Both the position numbers and the translations under genes were made by a program. A stretch of DNA of 64,000 nucleotides from Leeuwenhoekiella nanhaiensis (GTDB lineage: Bacteria > Bacteroidota > Bacteroidia > Flavobacteriales > Flavobacteriaceae). Under the pieces are notes generated by a model, which was not told the DNA's origin, searched no databases, and was given only the letters and a program-made list of their open reading frames with translations. Shown one piece after another: positions 9,232-16,498 of this stretch (its first letter is position 1; every line of letters begins with the position of its first letter). Location: the NCBI RefSeq assembly GCF_002744755.1, contig NZ_KZ319288.1, positions 310,001 to 374,000 on the forward strand. The letters run 5' to 3'.

Positions 9232-10452
9232 ATGTTCAAACCGCTTTCCATCTTACTAACCGCAACCGTGATTTTAAGCTCGTGCTCATCAGACGATGAT
9301 GCGGATACAACAAACCCTGTTTTAGAGGTTCCTCAGAATTATACGTTTACTCGTGAAGGTAATTCTACGGTTGATTTCAATGGACAAACCACGCGTATCG
9401 CGATGGCTGAAGCCATTTCTTCAAGTCTGCTCGATTTTGACAATGCGACTGAAGCTTCCATAATGGCACAATTTACGCATACTGCCGGGGATGCTGATTT
9501 TGAAGATGCAGCGCTTAATGCTTCAGATAAAAATGTACGAAGTAAAGTTGCTGCTTCTGTAGACTATTACAATACCAATGCTGTACAGAGTCAGGCTATC
9601 AAAAGTACCTTTGACGATTATATCGCCAAGCAGGTTTCAGAAGTATTCCCGAATCAAAATGTAGTAGCGATTGCAGGAACTGCCGGTCAAATCGCAGACG
9701 GAACCCGTACCCGTTACGTGTCTGCTACCGGATTAGAATACAATCAGGCTTTTGCCAAAGGACTTCTTGGAGCGCTGATGACTGATCAAATGCTGAATAA
9801 CTACCTAAGCGTAGCTGTTCTTGATGAAGGTGACAACCGCGCAAATAACTCGGCAGGCGTTACCGCAGAAGGTTCAAATTACACCACGATGGAACACAAA
9901 TGGGATGAGGCTTACGGTTACATTTACGGTGCTTCTCAGGATCCTACAAATCCCAATGCAACCATTGGTGAAGATGATGGATTCTTAAATGAATATGTGG
10001 GTCGCGTAAATGATGATGCTGATTTTAATACCATTGCTGAAACGATTTTTGACGCTTTTAAAACCGGTCGTGCCGCTATCGTGGCCGGTGACTATGTTAC
10101 CCGTGACGAGCAGGCAGCAATCATTCGCGCCGAAGTTTCTAAAGCTATCGCGGTACGTGGCATCTACTACCTGCAACAGGCCAAAACGAAAATCGAAGCG
10201 GGGAATCAAACCGGAGCGTTCCACGGTCTGTCTGAGGCTTATGGATTTATATACAGCTTACAATTTACCCGTAATCCACAAACTGACGCTCCTTATTTAA
10301 GTGCTGTTGAAGTAACCGGTTTATTAGGCCAGCTTATGGGCGATGGGGCCAACGGCTTATGGGATCTTACCGCAGATACCATTGACGCTATTTCAGAAAG
10401 TATTGCAGCAGAATTTGATTTTACCGTAGCTCAAGCTGCAAGTGTAGACTAG
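9232..10452 (+). CDS. DUF4856 lipoprotein
   Basis: A 406-residue lipoprotein of the DUF4856 family, found in Bacteroidota beside imelysin genes. The lipobox is LSSCSSDDDAD (Cys at about 18), followed by the family-typical VPQNYTFTREGNSTVDFNGQ, then a largely helical body with GTRTRYVSATGLEYNQAFAKGLLGALMTDQMLNNYL and YGYIYGASQDP. The Asp-rich motif after the lipidated Cys suggests surface exposure in Bacteroidota. No enzyme motif is visible. Role inferred from context: a cell-surface component of a metal uptake system, since it heads an operon with imelysin, a gamma-carboxylase homologue and a TonB-dependent receptor. Gap to the next gene is 87 bp. Confidence 0.88.
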   Translation: MFKPLSILLTATVILSSCSSDDDADTTNPVLEVPQNYTFTREGNSTVDFNGQTTRIAMAEAISSSLLDFDNATEASIMAQFTHTAGDADFEDAALNASDKNVRSKVAASVDYYNTNAVQSQAIKSTFDDYIAKQVSEVFPNQNVVAIAGTAGQIADGTRTRYVSATGLEYNQAFAKGLLGALMTDQMLNNYLSVAVLDEGDNRANNSAGVTAEGSNYTTMEHKWDEAYGYIYGASQDPTNPNATIGEDDGFLNEYVGRVNDDADFNTIAETIFDAFKTGRAAIVAGDYVTRDEQAAIIRAEVSKAIAVRGIYYLQQAKTKIEAGNQTGAFHGLSEAYGFIYSLQFTRNPQTDAPYLSAVEVTGLLGQLMGDGANGLWDLTADTIDAISESIAAEFDFTVAQAASVD

Positions 10453-10471
10453 TGATTTACACGCTTTAAAG

Positions 10472-10479
10472 TATCTTTG
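10472..10479 (+). promoter_or_regulatory. Possible internal -7 element before the imelysin gene
   Basis: TATCTTTG, followed by C, lies 60 bp before the imelysin ATG and matches TAnnTTTG, but no -33 TTG lies at a proper distance. It may give weak internal transcription. Confidence 0.3.
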
Positions 10480-10539
10480 CAATCCAAAAAAATGAAAGCC
10501 CATAAATGGGCATAGATTAGAAAAAGAAAAAAAGAAAAG

Positions 10540-11664
10540 ATGAAAAAAATTATTTCCATTCTAACCCTAATTACTCTGGTCAGCTTGATGAGTTGTACCT
10601 CAGACAGCACAGATGACTCCGGGCAGGGACAGACCGATCAGTTTGACCGCGGTGCGATGCTCGTGAACTGGGCAGATAATATCATCATTCCGTCTTACGA
10701 GGCCTTTGATGTTGAAGCTAAAGCCTTGAATGCTGCTGCAGCCGCTTTTGTTGCGACTCCGGATACCAGTACGCTTGGTACACTGCGCACAGCCTGGGAA
10801 TCTGCTTATTTTTCGTTTCAAAATGTTGAACTGTTTGATATAGGCAAAGCCGAAGAGGTACGTTACAGTTACAGGCTGAACACCTACCCTACCAATGCTA
10901 CCGAAATCACTTCGGCTGTAGAAAGTGGAAATTACGACCTGGCGCTACCTTCTGCAGTTGATGCACAGGGTTTCCCGGCGCTTGATTACTTGCTTTTTGG
11001 ATTGGGAGATAGCGACGCCGAAGTCCTTGCTTTTTATACCACAGATGCAAACGCTGAAAATTATAAGAAGTACCTAAGCGACATAACAGGAAGTATCGAA
11101 CAGTTAACCACAACGGTACTGGCCGATTGGAAAAACAGTTTCCGCGGAAGCTTTGTGAGCAACACATCGTCTTCGGCTTCTGGTTCTGTTGATAAACTGG
11201 CTAACGATTACATTTTTTATTACGAAAAGCTTTTAAGAGCCGGAAAAGTGGGGATTCCTGCCGGAATTTTTTCAAATGAGGTACTACCGCAAACAGTAGA
11301 AGCTTATTATAAGGAAGACTTATCTAAAGCGTTGTTGCTTGAAGCCCTAAATGCAACCCAGAATTTCTTCAACGGGAAAGCCTACAAGGGTTCGGCCACC
11401 GGAGCTTCTTTCAAAGCCTATCTCGATTATCTAAATACCATTAAAAACGGTAGTGATCTTAGTGGTCTTATCAATGTCCAGTTTGACGCCGCACGGGCTA
11501 AAGCTAACACCTTAAACAGTAGTTTTGTGGTGCAGATTGAGACCAACAACGATGCCTTGTTAGAAACTTACAATGAGCTACAGCGAAATACGATTTTGAT
11601 GAAGATCGATATGTTGCAGGCACTTGACATCAGTGTCGATTATGTAGATGCAGACGGCGATTAA
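10540..11664 (+). CDS. Imelysin-family lipoprotein
   Basis: Imelysin-like proteins (M75/EfeO fold, two four-helix bundles) are periplasmic or surface proteins linked to iron uptake. This 374-residue lipoprotein has lipobox SLMSC (Cys at about 19) and the family features ADNIIIPSYEAF, LRTAWESAYFSFQNVELFD and a closing helix. The signature GxHxxE is changed: at about residues 144-149 it reads GFPALD within QGFPALDYLLFG, so His and Glu are Pro and Asp. I recall similar forms in other Flavobacteriaceae, so this is probably a subfamily trait rather than decay. Its stop overlaps the next start by 1 bp. Peptidase activity should not be assumed. Confidence 0.9.
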   Translation: MKKIISILTLITLVSLMSCTSDSTDDSGQGQTDQFDRGAMLVNWADNIIIPSYEAFDVEAKALNAAAAAFVATPDTSTLGTLRTAWESAYFSFQNVELFDIGKAEEVRYSYRLNTYPTNATEITSAVESGNYDLALPSAVDAQGFPALDYLLFGLGDSDAEVLAFYTTDANAENYKKYLSDITGSIEQLTTTVLADWKNSFRGSFVSNTSSSASGSVDKLANDYIFYYEKLLRAGKVGIPAGIFSNEVLPQTVEAYYKEDLSKALLLEALNATQNFFNGKAYKGSATGASFKAYLDYLNTIKNGSDLSGLINVQFDAARAKANTLNSSFVVQIETNNDALLETYNELQRNTILMKIDMLQALDISVDYVDADGD

Positions 11665-13013
11665 TGCAAAAGTCAATCTCCAAATATCTTACTAAAAATA
11701 CAGAGGCCGCTCCATTAGCGGTCTTTCGTATTTTGTTTGGTGTGATGATGCTGTTGAGCATTATCCGATTTTGGAGCAACGGCTGGATTGAGAAACTCTA
11801 CCTTGAGCCCGATTTTCACTTTACCTATTACGGCTTTAGCTGGGTACAGCCTTTAGGCAACTTTACCTACGTGATTTTTGGCATTTGCGCCCTTGCTGCT
11901 CTGGGTATTGCGCTGGGCTATCGCTACAAATGGTCTGTACTCCTGTTCTTTCTGAGCTTTACCTATATTGAGCTGATGGATAAAACCACCTACCTCAATC
12001 ACTATTATTTCATCAGCTGCCTGGCATTTTTAATGCTATTTTTAGAGGGTAGCGCCTATTTTTCTCTGGATTCGTACCGTAGAAAACAAGCATTTACCCA
12101 CATCCCGAAGTGGAATATAGACAGCATCAAACTGCTGTTGGGTATCGTTTATTTTTATGCCGGCCTTGCAAAACTGAACAGCGACTGGCTTCTACGGGCG
12201 ATGCCACTTAAGATTTGGTTGCCTTCCAAATACGATTTACCGCTTTTAGGAAACCTAATGCAGCAAGAGTGGGTACATTACAGCTTCAGTTGGTTTGGAG
12301 CGATCTACGATCTCAGCATTCCGTTTTTATTGCTGTACAAACCCACGCGTAAACTGGGTTTTGTGTTGGTAGTCATTTTCCACTTGCTTACCCGGGTGTT
12401 ATTCCCTATTGGGATGTTTCCATACATTATGATTGTAAGCGCGCTGATTTTCTTTGACGCCGGTTTCCATCAAAAAATCATCCATTTCCTGAGAAGATCC
12501 TTCCGCCTAAAAACTCTTGCAACGACAGTCCGGGTTTCAAAAATGAGTTCGAAACCGGCACTTATGGCAGTTGCTGCATTTTTTGTGATTCAGCTGCTGC
12601 TGCCCTGGCGCTACCTCGCCTATCCCGGCGAACTCTTCTGGACCGAAGAAGGTTATCGCTTTTCGTGGCGGGTAATGCTGATGGAAAAGGCAGGCTATGC
12701 CCAATTTAAGGTGGTTGATGAGCAAACGGGCAAAAATTTCTACGTGGATAACAGCGATTTTTTGACGCCTTTTCAGGAAAAGCAAATGAGCACTCAGCCC
12801 GACTTTATTCTCGAATACGCGCAGTATCTTGCAGACCATTTTTCGGCGCAGGGACATAAAAGCCTGGCGGTATATGTAGAAAGTTATGTTGCACTCAACG
12901 GCAGACTGAGTCAGCCATTTATAGACCCTAATGTAAATTTGCTTGATGAGCCGCGCTCGTTTAAGCCCAAAACGTTTATACTCCCTTTTGATGATACCAT
13001 ACAAGGACTTTAA
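11664..13013 (+). CDS. HTTM / vitamin K-dependent gamma-carboxylase homologue
   Basis: An integral membrane protein of 449 residues related over its whole length to vertebrate gamma-glutamyl carboxylase (GGCX), which carboxylates Glu using reduced vitamin K. Residues about 15-280 hold several membrane helices. Two conserved blocks stand out: MDKTTYLNHYYF (105-116; GGCX has DKTSWNNHSYL) and YAGLAKLNSDW (165-175), where K170 aligns with the GGCX active-site lysine 218. The C-terminal part, with EYAQYLADHF, LNGRLSQPFIDPNVNLLDE and a closing PFDD, matches the GGCX lumenal domain (INDRFQQRIFDPRVDI). Coupled to imelysin (1-bp overlap) and to the TonB receptor (23-bp overlap). Bacterial members have shown epoxidase activity; real substrate unknown. 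Confidence 0.88.
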   Translation: MQKSISKYLTKNTEAAPLAVFRILFGVMMLLSIIRFWSNGWIEKLYLEPDFHFTYYGFSWVQPLGNFTYVIFGICALAALGIALGYRYKWSVLLFFLSFTYIELMDKTTYLNHYYFISCLAFLMLFLEGSAYFSLDSYRRKQAFTHIPKWNIDSIKLLLGIVYFYAGLAKLNSDWLLRAMPLKIWLPSKYDLPLLGNLMQQEWVHYSFSWFGAIYDLSIPFLLLYKPTRKLGFVLVVIFHLLTRVLFPIGMFPYIMIVSALIFFDAGFHQKIIHFLRRSFRLKTLATTVRVSKMSSKPALMAVAAFFVIQLLLPWRYLAYPGELFWTEEGYRFSWRVMLMEKAGYAQFKVVDEQTGKNFYVDNSDFLTPFQEKQMSTQPDFILEYAQYLADHFSAQGHKSLAVYVESYVALNGRLSQPFIDPNVNLLDEPRSFKPKTFILPFDDTIQGL

Positions 13014-15450
13014 ATTTTTCGCTTTGCTAATTGTTTTTTTCGCATTCGCGAAAACTGCACAGGCGCAACAAACGCAGTACAATCTTACCGGCACCCTGAC
13101 TGCCGCAAATACCGGAGAGCCTATCTCCAATGCCGAAGTATTTTGTCTTGAAATTGGCCGAAAGGTCGAAACCGATGCAAGCGGTACGTATACCTTTAAT
13201 GGATTGTCTGAAGGAAGTTATACCCTAAATGTGTTTGCCCTCGCTTTTGAACTGGCTGAAAAAAGTATCACGCTTTCTTCAGATACACGTCTTGATTTTG
13301 CGCTCGATTCTTTGGGCGAAAACCTGAACGAGGTGATGATCACGGCCCGCAAACGGAAAATTTTCGCTTTGCGACAACTCAAACCCGTAGAAGGAACTGC
13401 CATTTACGCCGGAAAAAAGAGCGAGGTGGTACAGGTAGAAAACCTGACTGCCAATTTAGCTTCAGGAACTGCCCGGCAGATTTACGCACAGGTGGTAGGT
13501 CTCAATATTTACGAAAATAACGACGCCGGTTTGCAGCTCAACATCGGCGGACGTGGGCTGGATCCCAACCGTTCGGCTAATTTTAATACGCGTCAAAATG
13601 GTTACGATATTTCGGCAGATGTTTTGGGTTATCCCGAGAGTTATTACACGCCACCCGCCGAGGCTTTAGAAAGTATCGAAGTGGTACGCGGTGCAGCCTC
13701 TCTGCAATACGGTACGCAGTTTGGCGGTCTCATCAATTTCAAATTAAAACAACCCAACCCCGACAAAAAACTGGAGTGGACTTCAAGGCAAACTTTAGGT
13801 AGCTATAATCTGTTTACCTCGTTTAACAGCCTGAGCGGCACGGTAGACAACACGGGCTACTACGCCTATTTTAATTACAAAAAAGGAGACGGTTTTCGAC
13901 CGAACTCCGGTTTTGATTCTTATAACGCCTATTTGCATCTCGATCAAAAAATAGGCGATAAAACCAAGCTGATTTTTGAAGGCAGTTACCTGTATTACCT
14001 GGCTCAGCAGGCAGGCGGACTCACCGACTCACAGTTTGAAGAAGACCCCACCTTTAGCAACCGCAGCCGTAACTGGTTTGCCGTAGACTGGAAACTTTTT
14101 GCCCTCCGTTTGGAGCACGCCTTTTCAGAAAAAACGGATTTTAGCCTGCAGTTATTTGCCCTTGACGCTTCGCGGAAAACAGTTGGTTTCCGGGTAAACC
14201 GGGTGAATCAACCTGATGATTTTAGTGAGCCTCGCGATTTGATTGTAGGTGATTTTAAAAACTGGGGAGCCGAAGCACGATTTCTTACACGATACAACCT
14301 GTTTGGTAAAGAGCATACGTTTTTAGTAGGTAGTAAATATTATCAATCCCGAAACGAAAGCCAGCAAGGTCCCGGAACAACGGCAAGTGATGCTGATTTC
14401 AACTTTGCCACGGCTGATTTCCCGAACTATGAGCGTCAGTCAGACTATACGTTTCCGAACCTTAATCTTGCGGCATTTAGCGAGACCATAATCAACCTGA
14501 GTAAAAAATTCAGTGTAACTCCGGGTGCCAGACTAGAATATATAAATACACGTGCACAAGGAAGTTTTAAACGTATAAATACCGATAACGCCGGAAATGT
14601 GATTCTGGATGAGGATATTGAAGAGGATAGAAATTTTGAACGCACATTTGTTCTACTCGGTGTGGGTACGAGCTATAAACCTTCAAAGGCTCTGGAATTT
14701 TACAGCAATATCAGTCAAAATTACCGGTCAGTTACTTTTGATGACATTCGTATTGTAAACCCTACATTTCAGATAGATGAAGGTATTACTGACGAAGATG
14801 GTTATACTTTTGATTTGGGTGCACGAGGAAGAATAGGTTCTTTACTCAGCTACGACGTAGGCGCGTTCTATTTACGCTATCAAGACAGGCTGGGTATAGT
14901 TCTGGAGGAAGAGAGTGATATACTTGTCGTTCAAAGAAGGGGTAACATTGGGGATGCTTCCATTTATGGGGTCGAAACTTTTGTGGATTACAACATCTGG
15001 GACACCTTTAGCAGCAACCGGGATTTTAGCCTTAGACTTTTTGGAAATTTAGCACTGACCCAATCAGAATATACCGCTTCTGAAAAACCTAATGTAGCTG
15101 GCAAACAAGTAGAATTTATACCGGATGTAAACCTAAAAACCGGAATTAATTTTGGCTTTAAAAACCTCTTGGGAAGCCTTCAGTACACCTACCTCAGCAA
15201 ACAATTTACTGATGCCACCAACTCAGAACGTGATTTTAGCAATACCTCAGGAATTATAGGAGAAATCCCGGCTTATGATATTCTGGATCTTTCGCTATCG
15301 TATACCTATAAGAAATTCCGTTTAGAAACCGGTATTAACAACTTGCTAGACAACTCGTACTTTGTACGCAGAGCCACCGGTTATCCCGGGCCCGGTATTA
15401 TCCCGAGTCAGCCTAGAACCTGGTATGCGACGCTTCAATTTAAATTGTAG
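12991..15450 (+). CDS. TonB-dependent receptor of the imelysin operon
   Basis: Outer-membrane beta-barrel that imports a ligand with energy from TonB. From ATG at 12991 the product is 819 residues, with signal peptide MIPYKDFKFFALLIVFF...AQAQ. The frame is open to 12943, but that start would add residues before the signal peptide. Domains: carboxypeptidase-regulatory-like (about 30-110; NLTGTLTAANTGEPISNAEV), plug (about 130-250; VVGLNIYENND, IGGRGLDPNRS, IEVVRGAASLQYGTQFGG), barrel to the C-terminal IPSQPRTWYATLQFKL, which ends in the expected aromatic/hydrophobic residue. Resembles FecA-type siderophore/ferric-citrate receptors. Overlap with the carboxylase homologue indicates joint expression. 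No SusD partner. Ligand unknown; iron is the best guess. Confidence 0.92.
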   Translation: MIPYKDFKFFALLIVFFAFAKTAQAQQTQYNLTGTLTAANTGEPISNAEVFCLEIGRKVETDASGTYTFNGLSEGSYTLNVFALAFELAEKSITLSSDTRLDFALDSLGENLNEVMITARKRKIFALRQLKPVEGTAIYAGKKSEVVQVENLTANLASGTARQIYAQVVGLNIYENNDAGLQLNIGGRGLDPNRSANFNTRQNGYDISADVLGYPESYYTPPAEALESIEVVRGAASLQYGTQFGGLINFKLKQPNPDKKLEWTSRQTLGSYNLFTSFNSLSGTVDNTGYYAYFNYKKGDGFRPNSGFDSYNAYLHLDQKIGDKTKLIFEGSYLYYLAQQAGGLTDSQFEEDPTFSNRSRNWFAVDWKLFALRLEHAFSEKTDFSLQLFALDASRKTVGFRVNRVNQPDDFSEPRDLIVGDFKNWGAEARFLTRYNLFGKEHTFLVGSKYYQSRNESQQGPGTTASDADFNFATADFPNYERQSDYTFPNLNLAAFSETIINLSKKFSVTPGARLEYINTRAQGSFKRINTDNAGNVILDEDIEEDRNFERTFVLLGVGTSYKPSKALEFYSNISQNYRSVTFDDIRIVNPTFQIDEGITDEDGYTFDLGARGRIGSLLSYDVGAFYLRYQDRLGIVLEEESDILVVQRRGNIGDASIYGVETFVDYNIWDTFSSNRDFSLRLFGNLALTQSEYTASEKPNVAGKQVEFIPDVNLKTGINFGFKNLLGSLQYTYLSKQFTDATNSERDFSNTSGIIGEIPAYDILDLSLSYTYKKFRLETGINNLLDNSYFVRRATGYPGPGIIPSQPRTWYATLQFKL

Positions 15451-15530
15451 GAATTGACCTCGGGCAAGCACGCGAGGCATTAATTCAATAAATTAAAAAT
15501 TTCGAGGAATGCCTTGAGGAATTATATCTT
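15451..15530. repeat. Intergenic element with four CCTCG-type arms
   Basis: Between two convergent genes lies a short repeat-rich stretch: AATTGACCTCG (15452-15462), its inverse CGAGGCATTAATT (15473-15485), then CGAGGAAT (15503-15510) and TTGAGGAATT (15514-15523 region). All four are versions of AATT(n)CCTCG in either direction. This looks like a REP-like or degraded intergenic repeat, possibly also a bidirectional transcript end. I see no other copy in this window. Confidence 0.4.
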
Positions 15531-15543
15531 TTGGCGGTGCCAA

Positions 15544-16410
15544 TTAATGGTAGTTCTGGAAGATTTTTGAAGCCTCGTTGTGCGCTGATTCAAAACTCAT
15601 GGGGCGTATGCCACTATCTTCCTTTACCGTATTGAAATAGGAAAGCATCTTTTCGGTAGGCATATTGCCGGTGAGTTCATCTTTAGCCATCGGGCAACCG
15701 CCAAACCCCTGTATGGCACCGTCAAACCTGCGACAGCCTGCCTTATAAGCAGCATCTACTTTTTCAAACCACTTATTGGGCGTGGTGTGTAGATGCGCTC
15801 CAAACTCTATATGTGGATATTTAGGAATGAGATTGCTGAACAGGTAATCAATAGTTTCAGCATCTGAAGTTCCCACAGTATCTGAAAGCGACAGGATGGA
15901 AACACCCATTTCTGCTAATTTTTCGGTCCACTCCCCTACAATTTCCACACTCCACGGATCGCCATAAGGATTACCAAAACCCATTGAAATATACGTAACC
16001 ACCTGCTTATTGTGTTTGTAAGCCAAATCAAGAATATCTTGAAGCAAGCCAACAGATTCTGCTATAGTTTTGTGCGTATTACGCATTTGAAAGTTCTCTG
16101 AAATACTGAAAGGATACCCCAAATAATCGATCTGCTTGTGTTTTACCGCGTCTTGCGCTCCACGTAAATTAGCGATGATGGCCAAAAGTTTTGTTTGCGT
16201 ACGGGACAAATCTAACTGATCTAAAACCGAAGCGGTATCTACCATCTGGGGGATGGCTTTGGGCGAGACAAAACTTCCAAAATCTATGGTATCAAAACCA
16301 CAACGCAATAAAGATTGTATGTACTGTGCTTTTTGCTTGGTAGGGATAAAAGTTTTTATTCCCTGCATGGCATCACGTGGACATTCTATGATTTTGATTT
16401 TTGAGTTCAT
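15544..16410 (-). CDS. Hydroxymethylglutaryl-CoA lyase
   Basis: Cleaves 3-hydroxy-3-methylglutaryl-CoA to acetyl-CoA and acetoacetate, the last step of leucine breakdown. The 288-residue TIM-barrel protein has IECPRDAMQG at the N-terminus (family: VEVGPRDGLQ), metal-binding HLHTTPN (about 205), and the signature GFGGCPMAKDELTGNMPTE (about 235-253) with the catalytic Cys. Note that the first motif reads ECPRDAMQG where the family norm is GPRDGLQ, but the Arg-Asp pair is retained. Flanked by a convergent receptor gene and, upstream, by the histidine kinase end 88 bp away. Probably monocistronic. Assignment is good; a related HMGL-like aldolase remains possible. Confidence 0.9.
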   Translation of the reverse strand: MNSKIKIIECPRDAMQGIKTFIPTKQKAQYIQSLLRCGFDTIDFGSFVSPKAIPQMVDTASVLDQLDLSRTQTKLLAIIANLRGAQDAVKHKQIDYLGYPFSISENFQMRNTHKTIAESVGLLQDILDLAYKHNKQVVTYISMGFGNPYGDPWSVEIVGEWTEKLAEMGVSILSLSDTVGTSDAETIDYLFSNLIPKYPHIEFGAHLHTTPNKWFEKVDAAYKAGCRRFDGAIQGFGGCPMAKDELTGNMPTEKMLSYFNTVKEDSGIRPMSFESAHNEASKIFQNYH

Positions 16411-16498
16411 TGAAAAATTACTTCAAGACATTTATTATCGATTATCGTAATAAAAGGAAGTTAAAGATACAATTAAAAACACGCCTTCAAATACCGTT

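Noticed and set aside
10540-11664. Active M75 peptidase (imelysin)
   Set aside because: The GxHxxE motif is altered to GFPALD, and the family is now better tied to metal uptake than to proteolysis.
12537-13130. Minus-strand ORF of 197 residues over the carboxylase homologue and receptor start
   Set aside because: Both sense genes are firmly supported by family motifs. The antisense frame has no motif and crosses two genes.
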